From the NCBI GenBank assembly GCA_017635675.1, contig JAGBLA010000123.1:53955-117954 (forward strand): 64,000 bases of DNA, read 5' to 3'. This DNA comes from Ruminiclostridium sp. (GTDB lineage Bacteria; Bacillota; Clostridia; Oscillospirales; Ruminococcaceae). Below, piece after piece: positions 27,058 to 36,500 of this stretch. Below the pieces are notes generated by a model. That model searched no databases. It saw only the letters and a program-made list of their open reading frames with translations, and was not told the origin of the DNA. The position numbers and the translations under genes are program-made. How positions within the stretch are numbered: the first letter of the stretch is position 1; each line of letters starts with the position of its first letter.

Positions 27058-27086
27058 CCCGATATCCTACTTTCTTGCTGTGACGT

Positions 27087-27102
27087 ATGAAAACGTTTTC
27101 CC
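27087..27102. promoter_or_regulatory. palindromic operator, cre/LacI-family-like
   Basis: The core GAAAACGTTTTC (27089-27100) is a perfect 12-bp palindrome with central CG, as in catabolite-responsive elements and other LacI-family operators. It lies between the predicted promoter of the long pectin operon and its first ATG (27057), roughly 40-50 nt into the transcript, where a bound repressor could block elongation. No regulator gene of this type is in the window. Confidence 0.6.
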
Positions 27103-27144
27103 GTCCCATAACATTAACACATACAAAAATATTATTTCCTATAC

Positions 27145-27173
27145 ATTTTAACAGAAATGTTCTCAAATATCAA
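27145..27173 (-). promoter_or_regulatory. promoter for the pectin/uronate operon
   Basis: On the minus strand, -35 TTGATA (27168-27173), 17-bp spacer, -10 TAAAAT (27145-27150) in a very AT-rich 180-bp gap. A second, weaker pair further upstream (TTGACA at 27245-27250 with TACAAT, 19-bp spacer) overlaps the pectinesterase 3' end. Confidence 0.6.
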
Positions 27174-27239
27174 TCATATTTAGCTATTTTTAGTGAAATG
27201 GCAGAAATTTATTGGCAATATTGTACAACGGATTGTTAT

Positions 27240-28148
27240 TTATTTGTCAAAAAAGCACAAAAGACGGTTTCTCTCGTTTTCGCTCAGAATGGTGCTCCAC
27301 TTCACTCTTCCGGAGGGGATATTTCCGTATTCCGCGAAACGTGCGGTCTTGTCCCGCTCGGTGTCGTTCCACTTGTCAAAGCCTTCGGGCGAGATATGAT
27401 CTGCATATTCGCAGTCTATGAAACTGCATTTTCCGTAGTCGCGCCAAGGGCGTGCGAGGAATATCGAGCCGCTTTTCACGCTGTCCTCGCAGGTAAAGCG
27501 GCAGCGGCTGAACACGAACCCGATATTCTGCTCCTGCGTATGCGCCGGAGCCGCGGCATAGCCGTGACCTCTCACGTCATAGACCGAGCGGATCTCGCAG
27601 CTGTCGAACAGCGCGTCGCCGCAGCCGAAGATGAAATCCACGTTCCCTGCGATAAGGCAGTTCCTGAAGATCTGACGCATCTCTCCGCCCGCGCGCAGCT
27701 CGTCCTTGAGAAACCCTTCATACCTTATTATAAGGTCGGGGGGCAGGGGACCGCAGAACACCGTGTCCTGCGTGGAGAGAAAAGTGCATCTCTCCGCGAG
27801 AAATCCGTCCGCGCATACCGTGAGAGCCACTTCCTGCCCCTTTTCTTCTGGCTTAAGAGCGTCATTTTCAACCGTAAGGTCTCTGAAAGTCACGTTCGGA
27901 GCGAGCACCGCGACGGTGTAGGTGCGGAAGGTGTTGTATTCAACGCCCTTTTCATCGAGCTTTTTGGCATAGTCGCCCCAGACTATGCGGGTGTCCGCGG
28001 GGGAACTTCCGGCTATCTCGATGTCGGGGACGCGTATTTCGATCTTCTCGCGGTATGTGCCGGGAGCGAGCACTATGCGCGTGCCGGGCGCCGCGCTGTT
28101 TATAAGCTTTTCAAGGTTTTCTCCGGGGTAAGCGTTTACGGTATTCAT
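27240..28148 (-). CDS. pectinesterase (CE8), apparently cytoplasmic
   Basis: Removes methyl esters from galacturonate residues, yielding methanol and free acid. The ATG at 28148 is used because AAAGGA lies just upstream and the protein (302 aa) then starts directly at the beta-helix. CE8 residues are all visible: Gln105, Gln127, Asp128 (STQDT), Asp171 (GNVDFIFG), Arg233 and Trp235 (ARPWRDYG). There is no signal peptide, unlike most bacterial pectinesterases, so it probably demethylates imported oligosaccharides. It has its own promoter (28210-28238) and lies directly upstream of the long pectin operon. Confidence 0.92.
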   Translation of the reverse strand: MNTVNAYPGENLEKLINSAAPGTRIVLAPGTYREKIEIRVPDIEIAGSSPADTRIVWGDYAKKLDEKGVEYNTFRTYTVAVLAPNVTFRDLTVENDALKPEEKGQEVALTVCADGFLAERCTFLSTQDTVFCGPLPPDLIIRYEGFLKDELRAGGEMRQIFRNCLIAGNVDFIFGCGDALFDSCEIRSVYDVRGHGYAAAPAHTQEQNIGFVFSRCRFTCEDSVKSGSIFLARPWRDYGKCSFIDCEYADHISPEGFDKWNDTERDKTARFAEYGNIPSGRVKWSTILSENERNRLLCFFDK

Positions 28149-28209
28149 GTCATTGTTTCCTTTCATTTTATCTGCTGCCGCTGTCTCACACAGTCGGCAT
28201 ACTGTATAA

Positions 28210-28238
28210 AATATAACACCATAACAAAAGTATGTCAA
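28210..28238 (-). promoter_or_regulatory. promoter for pectinesterase
   Basis: Minus strand: TTGACA (28233-28238), 17-bp spacer, TATATT (28210-28215), about 60 bp before the ATG. It is back-to-back with the GH9 promoter, their -35 boxes about 32 bp apart, so a shared regulator site could control both. Confidence 0.75.
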
Positions 28239-28270
28239 GCACTTATGAATATAAAATCTTTGTCTGTCTA

Positions 28271-28299
28271 TTGACTTATTGTAATAAAAGTGATATAAT
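28271..28299 (+). promoter_or_regulatory. promoter for GH9 gene
   Basis: TTGACT (28271-28276), 17-bp spacer, TATAAT (28294-28299), 69 bp before the GH9 ATG. Confidence 0.8.
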
Positions 28300-28368
28300 A
28301 AACTGAATATTTGTCTGACGGAGCATATCCGGAGCACCATAAACAAGAACGGAAAGCGGTGAAGCATC

Positions 28369-30045
28369 ATGCTTACGATGTATAATAAGAAAAAGGAAAA
28401 GAAATACGGCGGGAACTCACCGTATGAGATATTTGTGGATCAGACGGGGTATTTCACCGAAAGCCGCAAGACGGCAGTGATACCGTTTGAGAGCGATATT
28501 TTCGCCATAAGGGACGAGAACGGCGACAAATACTTTGAGGGCAAGGTCACGTACTTCGGACACGACGACTGCTCCGACGATGACATATACATCGCAGATT
28601 TTTCCGATCTTAAGCGCCCGGGAAGCTACCGCGTGACCTCAAACGGCAAGACATCGGCACTTTTCCATATAGGCGACACTGTTTACAACCGTCTGCTCCA
28701 TGATACCTCCAAGGCTTTCTACTTCATGCGATGCGGCATGGCGCTCGAAGAACGCTACGCGGGTGAATTCGCCCACGGGCGCTGTCACTGCGATGAAGCG
28801 GAGCTTCTCGCGGAGGGCGGATATACCAAGCTCACGGGAGGCTGGCATGACGCGGGAGATTACGGAAGATACGTGACCACCGGTGCCTGCACCTGTGCGC
28901 ATCTGCTGTACGCGTTCAAGCTGTTCCCCGATATATTCTCAAAGCTGGAGCTCGATATTCCGGAAAGCAGCTCGGGTTTCCCGGATATACTCAGCGAGTG
29001 CAGATATGAGCTGGAGTGGCTGCTGAAAATGCAGCGTGACGACGGTGCGGCATACCACAAGGCGACAACAATGCGCCACGCTTCATTCATAATGCCCGAG
29101 CGTGACAACGAGCAGATGTATGTTTTCACGATAAGCTCCTCAGCAACAGCCGACCTCTGCGCGGTGTGCGCGTTGGCGGCAAGCGTGTTCGTCCATTACG
29201 ACGAGGAATTTGCGAAAAGACTTACGAGAGCATCGCTGCGCGCCTACAACTGGCTTGAGGAGCACCCGGAGTTCATCGGCTTCTACAATCCCTCCGGCTG
29301 TGATACGGGACTGTATTCTGAGGAATCCGACATCGACAACCGTTACTGGGCAGCGGGGGAGCTTTACTCGCTCACCGGCGAGAAACGTTTCCATGACGCG
29401 TTCCTCTCACTAAGCGCCTCGCCGTATTTTGACGGCAAGACGTTTATCAAGCTCTCCCTCGGATACGGGCACGTCGGAGGTTTCGGCTCCCTCGCCTACA
29501 TGGTCGCGGACAGGGAGGACAGAAATGCCGCCGTTGCCGGAGGGATAAAGGATCTTTTCGTGAAAGAAGCGTACTGGCTTCGTGACAAGTGCTTGAAAAA
29601 CGGCTACGGCAGCACGCTTGAGGACTATGAATACTACTGGGGCAGCAACATGGCTCTTATGCACAACGGCATAAAGCTGATACTTGCCAAGATGCTCACA
29701 GGAAAGCGTGAGTTCTACGACTGCGCTCTTGAACAGATGCACGTTCTTCTCGGAAGAAACGCTATCGGAATAAGCTATGTCACCGGCTACGGCGAGTACA
29801 GGAGCGTTCACCCTCATTACCGTCCGGCTATTGCCGACGGTGTGGAAAACTGCGTCCCGGGACTCGTTATCGGCGGTCCTAACCGTGAGCTCTCTGACCC
29901 GTACGCAAAGGAGATAGTCCCCGGGGGGACTCCGCCTATGAAGTGCTACGCGGACGACGAGCGCTGCTATTCCCTCAATGAAGTCGCTATATACTGGAAT
30001 TCCTCGGCAGTATTCCTGCTTGCGGGCATTGAGGCTCTGAAATAA
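28369..30045 (+). CDS. GH9 family glycoside hydrolase without signal peptide
   Basis: Inverting beta-glucanase family enzyme, 558 aa. An N-terminal Ig-like module (about 15-105, with the FVDQTGY entry of CelD_N-type domains) precedes the (alpha/alpha)6 catalytic domain. Asp161 and Asp164 lie in GGWHDAGDYGRY, a His region in SVHPHYRP, and the catalytic acid Glu538 in SLNEVAIYWNS. It has no signal peptide, dockerin or carbohydrate-binding module, so it should act in the cytoplasm on imported cello- or other beta-oligosaccharides. GGTGAAG precedes the first ATG; a second in-frame ATG three codons later is possible. Confidence 0.92.
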   Translation: MLTMYNKKKEKKYGGNSPYEIFVDQTGYFTESRKTAVIPFESDIFAIRDENGDKYFEGKVTYFGHDDCSDDDIYIADFSDLKRPGSYRVTSNGKTSALFHIGDTVYNRLLHDTSKAFYFMRCGMALEERYAGEFAHGRCHCDEAELLAEGGYTKLTGGWHDAGDYGRYVTTGACTCAHLLYAFKLFPDIFSKLELDIPESSSGFPDILSECRYELEWLLKMQRDDGAAYHKATTMRHASFIMPERDNEQMYVFTISSSATADLCAVCALAASVFVHYDEEFAKRLTRASLRAYNWLEEHPEFIGFYNPSGCDTGLYSEESDIDNRYWAAGELYSLTGEKRFHDAFLSLSASPYFDGKTFIKLSLGYGHVGGFGSLAYMVADREDRNAAVAGGIKDLFVKEAYWLRDKCLKNGYGSTLEDYEYYWGSNMALMHNGIKLILAKMLTGKREFYDCALEQMHVLLGRNAIGISYVTGYGEYRSVHPHYRPAIADGVENCVPGLVIGGPNRELSDPYAKEIVPGGTPPMKCYADDERCYSLNEVAIYWNSSAVFLLAGIEALK

Positions 30046-30058
30046 GCGGCGCGCAGAG

Positions 30059-30072
30059 TTTTCGCGCGAAAA
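30059..30072. promoter_or_regulatory. 14-bp palindrome upstream of the peroxidase promoter
   Basis: TTTTCGCGCGAAAA is a perfect palindrome lying 4 bp upstream of the -35 box of the glutathione peroxidase promoter and just after the GH9 stop. It could be an operator or the stem of a weak GH9 terminator; the symmetric AT-CGCGCG-AT form favours a protein-binding site. Confidence 0.4.
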
Positions 30073-30075
30073 GGC

Positions 30076-30104
30076 TTGACTTATCGTTAGAGCTCTGATA
30101 TAAT
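30076..30104 (+). promoter_or_regulatory. promoter for glutathione peroxidase
   Basis: TTGACT (30076-30081), 17-bp spacer, TATAAT (30099-30104), 71 bp before the ATG. Confidence 0.8.
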
Positions 30105-30175
30105 TTCTATATGAAGTCTCCGGGCTTTATTTACAGAACGATCATCATTCCACAAACCGAAAGGAGAACCCACCA

Positions 30176-30730
30176 ATGAGCACTGTTTATGATTTTACCG
30201 TTAAAGACCGCAAGGGCAATGACGTGAGCCTTGACACCTACTCGGGAAAGGTGCTGCTTATAGTGAACACCGCCACAGGCTGCGGTTTCACACCGCATTA
30301 CGAGCCGCTGGAGGAGATGTACAGAGATCTTCGCGATCAGGGATTCGAGATACTCGACTTTCCCTGCAACCAGTTCGCGGATCAGGCGCCCGGCAGCGAT
30401 GAGGAGATACACAGTTTCTGCACGCTGAAATTCGGCACGGAGTTTCCCCAGTTCGCAAAGATCGACGTAAACGGCGATACTGCGGCTCCGCTGTTCGTTC
30501 ATCTCGCCACCGCCAAGCCTTTCGAGGGCTTCGGCAAGGGGCTCAAGAACGCGGCTTTGAACAAGTTCTCTGATATGAACAACAAGAAGTTCGGCGATAA
30601 AGCTTATATCCGCTGGAACTTCACCAAGTTCCTTATCGACCGCGAGGGAAATGTAGTATCCCGCTTTGAGCCTACTGTGGATATGAAGGATGTCCGCAAG
30701 GCAGTAGAAGAAGCGCTTGCAGCGAAATAA
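30176..30730 (+). CDS. glutathione peroxidase family protein (thiol peroxidase)
   Basis: Reduces hydrogen peroxide or lipid hydroperoxides in the cytoplasm, 184 aa. The active-site set is complete: peroxidatic Cys36 (ATGCGFTP), Gln66-region (PCNQF) and Trp147 (RWNFTKF). Cys82 sits where the resolving Cys of thioredoxin-dependent members (yeast Gpx3, Cys36/Cys82) is found, so thioredoxin is the likely reductant. It is monocistronic, with a strong promoter, AAAGGAG before the ATG and a terminator directly after the stop. Confidence 0.93.
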   Translation: MSTVYDFTVKDRKGNDVSLDTYSGKVLLIVNTATGCGFTPHYEPLEEMYRDLRDQGFEILDFPCNQFADQAPGSDEEIHSFCTLKFGTEFPQFAKIDVNGDTAAPLFVHLATAKPFEGFGKGLKNAALNKFSDMNNKKFGDKAYIRWNFTKFLIDREGNVVSRFEPTVDMKDVRKAVEEALAAK

Positions 30731-30734
30731 AAAT

Positions 30735-30770
30735 AAAGAGCGTATCCGAGAGGTACGCTCTTTGTTTTTA
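30735..30770. terminator. bidirectional intrinsic terminator
   Basis: A perfect 10-bp stem (30735-30744 with 30754-30763) is followed by GTTTTTA on the plus strand. On the minus strand it also runs into T-rich sequence. It ends the peroxidase gene and the convergent MFS gene, whose last codons reach the tail. Confidence 0.9.
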
Positions 30771-31955
30771 TGTTTTATCATCGTGTTCCTGTGAAGATTC
30801 ACGGCGGTATGCGAATTCGAGCAGCGAGATATTCATGACGGCGAATATCAGAAGATACACGGGCATTATCGCAATGCCGACAGCCTGCTGCAAAAGCCCG
30901 AAAACCATAGGCATGAAGGTGCTCCCGATGTACGCGGATGCCATTTGCAGACCTATCACGGCAGCGCTGTTTCGCTGTCCGAATATCTGCGGCGCCATGT
31001 GCTGAATAGAGGGGTAAACGGGTCCCATGCCGATGCCCGTTATAACGAAACCCGCCGCGGCAGGGATATACCCAGGCAGCGGCAGCGCAACAAGCAATAT
31101 CCCCGCGAGCTCCACAGCCACGCCTATTCGTATGAGCAGCTTGTCACCCAGCTTTGCCGATGCGAACGCAGAGATCAGCCGCCCGAGCATGAGCCCGCCG
31201 AATATCAGTGACCCGAATGCTGCGGCAGTCTCGCTGCTTATGCCCTCTTTCGTTCCCGCAAAATAGCTCGAAGTCCAGAGAAAACAAGTGGCTTCACCCG
31301 CGCAGTACGCGAAGAACGATACAAGAGTGGGCTTTACACCGCGCAGCTTCAATGCTTCGCGTATGCCTGCCGCGCTGCTCTCGTCTTCGGTTTCCGCACT
31401 GTCATGGCGGCGTTTCCACAGCGGGAGTGACAGCAGGCACACCGCAAGGATACACGACTGTATATATGCCGTCCACCTGTAACCGTCGTTCCAGTGCGCG
31501 TTTGCGAGGGCGAGGGACATGATGTACGGGCTCAGCATAGCTCCCACGCCGTAAAAGCAGTGCAGGAAATTCATCACCGCGGCGGAATAGTGCTTTGCCA
31601 CATAGTTGTTTAGTGCCGAATCCACCGACCCCGCGCCGAGCCCGTAGGGGACGACGAACAGGAAAAGCATATAGTATTCCGTTGAGAACGAAAAGCCTAT
31701 AAGTCCTATGACCGTCAGAAATATGGATACCACAACGATAAGACCCGTCGGAACTTTGCGGATAAGTGTCGGTGCGATAAGCGCGGAAACTATCGTCATG
31801 AACGATATTGACATCGAAACATACCCCGCGTATGACGACGGAACTCCGAAGTCCGTCTGCATCACAGGCCAGCCGGAGCCCAGAAGGGAATCCGGCAGAC
31901 CGAGACTTATGAATGCGAGATATATCACCGCAAGCAGCAGAGAACCCATTGGCAT
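30768..31955 (-). CDS. MFS family transporter
   Basis: A 395-aa protein with 12 predicted TM segments and a central charged loop (about 185-205, HDSAETEDESS), typical of major facilitator transporters. The N-terminal AFISLGLPDSLLGSGWP segment resembles the FucP-like or sugar/unknown-solute group. GGAGG lies 5 nt before the ATG. It follows the lipoprotein gene by 15 bp and probably shares its promoter. The substrate is unknown. Confidence 0.88.
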   Translation of the reverse strand: MPMGSLLLAVIYLAFISLGLPDSLLGSGWPVMQTDFGVPSSYAGYVSMSISFMTIVSALIAPTLIRKVPTGLIVVVSIFLTVIGLIGFSFSTEYYMLFLFVVPYGLGAGSVDSALNNYVAKHYSAAVMNFLHCFYGVGAMLSPYIMSLALANAHWNDGYRWTAYIQSCILAVCLLSLPLWKRRHDSAETEDESSAAGIREALKLRGVKPTLVSFFAYCAGEATCFLWTSSYFAGTKEGISSETAAAFGSLIFGGLMLGRLISAFASAKLGDKLLIRIGVAVELAGILLVALPLPGYIPAAAGFVITGIGMGPVYPSIQHMAPQIFGQRNSAAVIGLQMASAYIGSTFMPMVFGLLQQAVGIAIMPVYLLIFAVMNISLLEFAYRRESSQEHDDKT

Positions 31956-31970
31956 GAACCTCCGCTATTA

Positions 31971-33287
31971 TTATCCCACAGGCGCAAGCTCGGGGCCTGC
32001 AAGCCGCGAATAATCGGTGAAGTCGTGAATGGTGCCCTCGGGGTGATATGTGAGCACATGACCGTCCTCCCCGCTTATGCCGGGGCTCCATGTTACGGTC
32101 TTGCCGTTTGAGTCGGTGATGTATATTATCACGTCGGGCATTATCTCGCTTACGTTGCATTTGAGCAGGAACGGCAGGCTCTGGTATGAATACAGCGTCC
32201 TGCCCTCAGAGGCGGTATTGTCTTCCGCCAGCGGGAAGAATTCCTTTACCGTAACAGTGCCGTTCGGGTCGGTGGGTATAATGAGGTAAAGCTCGGTGCC
32301 GTCCTGTGTCGAAGCAAAGTTCTCATAGGGCATATCTATGAAGATATTGCAGTCCTTGGAAGCTCCGGTGTGTTCGAGAATGTTTATTATGTATAAAGCG
32401 CTCGTTTCAGGGTCGTTGTGCTCGGGATCGATGTAGCCGAGGTAACGCACACCGAACAGCGCTCCCTCTTCCTTAAGCGTCTTCCACTGCAGAGCGAAGG
32501 AGCCCGAGAGATCCTCTGCGGGAGCTGTCTCATATGCGTTGCCTTCCCCGTAAGTTCTGCCGTAGGGCTCAAGGTTCACGGGCTCACCCGCGGAGTTCTC
32601 ACCTGCGGCGGTGAAGCGGTCTATGATGTATGTGTCCGCGACAGTCTGACCGCCGTCCTCCTGCACATACAGGTCAAGCTTTATCCTGTCGTCGGGCATG
32701 AATGACGGTACAGCGTCGGAAAGCTCGGTGCCGTTGTGTTTATCCTTATAGTAAGCCTTCGCCATTTCCGCGAGGTCATAGCTTGCGTAAAATCTGAAGC
32801 TGTCGGGAGCGTCGGTGAAGAATGTCAGGTGCTCGGTACGGCCGTCCTCCCATTTGAGTGTGCATTCGATATCGCTTTCAAAGGTCATGTCCGCATAGCT
32901 GAACGCGCCCTCGCCGCCCATTTCAAATGTGTATCTGCTTCCGTCGGAGCTGTAATTCAGCCCCACGCCTATCCCGAGGTCCTGGTATAAGAGTGAGCCG
33001 CTGCCGTCCTCGTTGAAGGTATAGTAGCACTGATAGCCTTCATCGCTCTTCGCCCACCAGAGTCCGTATTTCAGCGCGGCGGCGGAACTCTGTTCTTCTG
33101 TGGAAACGGCGGTTTCCGGGGTCGGCGGTGCCGTGGTATCCTCTGACGCCGTGGCCTGAGCGGCGGCAGTGTCCGCTGCCGATGTGCCTGTCTGAGCGCC
33201 GCCTGCGGGCTGAGTGCATGAAGATGTGCTGATTATCAATGCTGCCGCGGTGATAATAGCGGCTGTTCTTGACTTGTATGCTTTCAT
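31971..33287 (-). CDS. unrecognised lipoprotein
   Basis: A 438-aa secreted protein with a lipobox ending in Cys24 (STSSC) and a Thr/Ala-rich linker (25-70). The remaining region has beta-rich modules: GLWWAKSDEGYQCYYTF near residue 75 starts a roughly 90-residue module of the kind often seen in Firmicute surface lipoproteins. Later parts contain many acidic and aromatic residues and resemble no enzyme known to me. AAAGGAGG precedes the ATG. It is co-transcribed with the MFS gene and has its own promoter. Confidence 0.82.
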   Translation of the reverse strand: MKAYKSRTAAIITAAALIISTSSCTQPAGGAQTGTSAADTAAAQATASEDTTAPPTPETAVSTEEQSSAAALKYGLWWAKSDEGYQCYYTFNEDGSGSLLYQDLGIGVGLNYSSDGSRYTFEMGGEGAFSYADMTFESDIECTLKWEDGRTEHLTFFTDAPDSFRFYASYDLAEMAKAYYKDKHNGTELSDAVPSFMPDDRIKLDLYVQEDGGQTVADTYIIDRFTAAGENSAGEPVNLEPYGRTYGEGNAYETAPAEDLSGSFALQWKTLKEEGALFGVRYLGYIDPEHNDPETSALYIINILEHTGASKDCNIFIDMPYENFASTQDGTELYLIIPTDPNGTVTVKEFFPLAEDNTASEGRTLYSYQSLPFLLKCNVSEIMPDVIIYITDSNGKTVTWSPGISGEDGHVLTYHPEGTIHDFTDYSRLAGPELAPVG

Positions 33288-33335
33288 TTGAGCCTCCTTT
33301 GTATGCTCTCACCTGTTTCCTGTTTTGCCGTTTCC

Positions 33336-33364
33336 ATTATATCACATTCCTGTCACGGCAGCAA
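33336..33364 (-). promoter_or_regulatory. promoter for the lipoprotein-MFS operon
   Basis: Minus strand: TTGCTG (33359-33364), 17-bp spacer, TATAAT (33336-33341). Just upstream (33381-33402) the 10-mer GCGGAAGTAT occurs twice with a 12-bp period. Confidence 0.7.
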
Positions 33365-33444
33365 GAGTTTTTTGCATTTTGCGGAAGTATTTGCGGAAGT
33401 ATCCGCCTTTCGGGAAAATTATAGTATAAACACAGATATTTTTA

Positions 33445-33473
33445 TTGAAAAAATCATGCCGTTGTGGTATAAT
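33445..33473 (+). promoter_or_regulatory. promoter for the hybrid kinase-regulator operon
   Basis: TTGAAA (33445-33450), 17-bp spacer, TATAAT (33468-33473), 60 bp before the kinase start. Confidence 0.78.
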
Positions 33474-33533
33474 AATATGACTGTTATTTATTATCCACAG
33501 CGGGAATGACCGCACAGACGGGGGGAGATGCGA

Positions 33534-36500
33534 ATGTCCGTAAGGTTGAGATATTTTGCTGCGGCGCTGGCAGCCGCGGCTGCGTGTATTTTCTGCGGGG
33601 CAGGGGCGCACGCGGACGGCACGGCGGTAGGCGGGGGCTATGCCGTGACGGGACAGCTCGACGGCGTGGGGTATGCGGCGAAACTGTACAATGCCGAGAG
33701 CGGGCTGCCTACCTCCGACGCCAACTGTATCATGTCCTCGTCTGACGGTTATATCTGGATAGGCGGTTACAGCGGAGTTATAAAGTACGACGGAACAAGC
33801 TTTGAGAGACTGAACTCCGCGGAGGGTCTCACAAGCGCCCGGATACTGTTTGAGGACAGCAAGGGCAGGATATGGGCAGGTACCAACGACAACGGCGTGG
33901 TGGTCATCGACGGAGAGAAACGTCACCATTACACCTACGAGGACGGGCTTGCGTCGTCATCGGTGCGAGGTATTGCGGAGGGCTCCGGAGATATAGTATA
34001 TATCGGGCTTGCGAAGGGTATCGCGTACATCGGTGATGACATGAGCCTTAAAACCATAAATGATGAACGTGTTTCGTCGGCATCGGTGCGGCGGCTCGTT
34101 TCGGACACCGAGGGAAGGGTCTTCGGAAGTACGCGCAGCGGCGAGATATTCTGTCTGGAAAACGGCGAAGTGACTACGTTTACGGACGGTGAGCGGCTTC
34201 TGCCGAGGCGCATCACCACGGTTTACGCCGACCCCGAGGCTCCGGGGACGATATATCTCGGCACGGACGGCGACAAGCTGTACCGTGCGGTATATAACGG
34301 GCGGTTCTCCCACCTGCATGAGATAGATGTCGGTCCGCTGTGGAATATAGGCTGGATAACCCGCGCCTGCGGAAAGATATGGATAAACACCGATACGGCT
34401 GTGGGCTGGCTGGACGACAGCGATGAGATCCACACGCTGAGCGACCTGCCGATGAACAATGGCATAGAGATGATGACCGCGGATTATCAGGGAAATCTCT
34501 GGTTCGCGTCCACAAGACAGGGCGTTATGAAGCTTGCCGCAAGCAGCTTCCGTGATATAAACGAGCTTTCCGGCATGGAACGCGAGGTAGTCAACGCCAC
34601 CTGCCTGTGCGGCGGAATGTATTACATAGGCACCGATAAAGGGCTGAGGGTGCTTGACAGCGAGCTTCACCCGGTCGAAAACGAGCTTACCGATTATATA
34701 GGTGACAAGCGGGTGCGCTGCATCACCGAGGATAACGACGGTGTTCTCTGGCTCGGCGTTTACGCGGACGGCATGGGACTTGTAAGCTGGTCCCCCGACG
34801 GGAAGATAGGGAATATCACCGAGAGCAGCGGACTTACGGACGACCTTGTGAGGTGTGCTTCGCTCGCATCCGACGGCAGCCTGCTTGTCGGCACAAACGG
34901 CGGCATCACTATAATCCGCGGCGGAGTGCCTGTGCGAAGCTGTGACGCCCGCGACGGCATGGAGAACACGGTCGTACTCACCGTCGAGGAGGGGCTCGAC
35001 GGCACGATATACGCGGGTACCGACGGCGGAGGGATATATGCCATTACCGATGAGGGCGTAAGGAATATCGGGCGCGCCGACGGGCTCACGAGCGACGTTA
35101 TACTGCGCATAAAGAAAGACGGGAAACGCGGCGTGCTGTGGATGATAACGTCGAATTCCATAGAATATATGCGGGACGGAGTTATCAGAGATATACCCGA
35201 ATTTCCGTACAACAACAATTTCGACCTGTACTTCGGCAGCGGCGACGATATGTGGATATTGTCGTCATACGGCATCTACCGCGTGAGCGCGCCGGATATG
35301 CTGGACGGCGGGAGCCTTGAACATGAGCTGTGCGGCACTATGAACGGTCTGCCGTGTATCCCCACCGCCAACGCGTTCAGCGGCCTTGACGAAAACGGCG
35401 ACCTTTACATAGCGGGACGCTCGGGCGTGAGCGCGGTGAATATCTATCGGTATTCCGAGCGGACGAGTGAAATAAAGCTCGGCATACGCTCGCTGTACTG
35501 CGATGACACAGAGGTGCTCCCCGACGAGCACGGCACGTACACCATACCCGCAAGCCCCGGAAGAATACAGATAAAAGCCGCGGTACTCGATTACACCTTG
35601 TCCGACCCGTCGGTGCGAATGTGGCTTGAGGGCGGCGACGATACGGGCATCACGGCGAACCGCAGTCAGCTCACAGCGCTGGAGTTCACGGGGCTGCGGT
35701 ACGGGGACTATACACTGCACATACAGATACTTGACGACAGTGACGGCTCGGTATTTGAGGACAGGTCGTTCCGCATCGTGAAACAGCCGCATTTCTTCGA
35801 GCTTCTTATCGTGCGGATAATCGGTGTGGCGCTGCTCGTTCTTGCGGCGGGATTTATCGTATGGCGCGTCATGACGAATACCATAATCCGCCGTCAGTAC
35901 GAACAGATACGCGCTGCGAAAGAGGAGGCGGAGCGGGCAAATTCCGCAAAATCCCGCTTTCTTGCCAATATGTCCCACGAGATAAGAACTCCGATAAACA
36001 CGATAATGGGCATGGACGAGATGATACTGCGTGAGGACGCAGAGGGCGTGCCGGACGGGTATTTCAAGTCGGTGTCGGATTATGCGGCGGATATTAAGAG
36101 CGCGTCGGAGTCTCTGCTGGGACTGGTGAACGACCTGCTGGATATGTCGAAGATAGAGTCGGGCAAAATGCACCTTGTGGAGCAGGAATACGATGTTACG
36201 GAGATGCTCCGCGCCATGACTGCTATGATACGCGTTCGCAGCAGCCAGAAAGGGCTTTCGTTTGAAACGGACATCGACGGTACAGTACCGAAACGGCTGT
36301 ACGGCGATGTCGGGAAGATAAAGCAGGTGGTGCTGAACCTGCTCACCAATGCGGTGAAATACACCGAAACGGGCGGCTTCACGCTGGGACTGCGCGTTAC
36401 CGACCGCGGGGAGGACGGCACCTGCGGGCTGCGGTTCTCGGTAAAGGATACGGGTATCGGCGTAAAGCAGGAGGACATGGAGAAACTGTTCACCGCTTAT

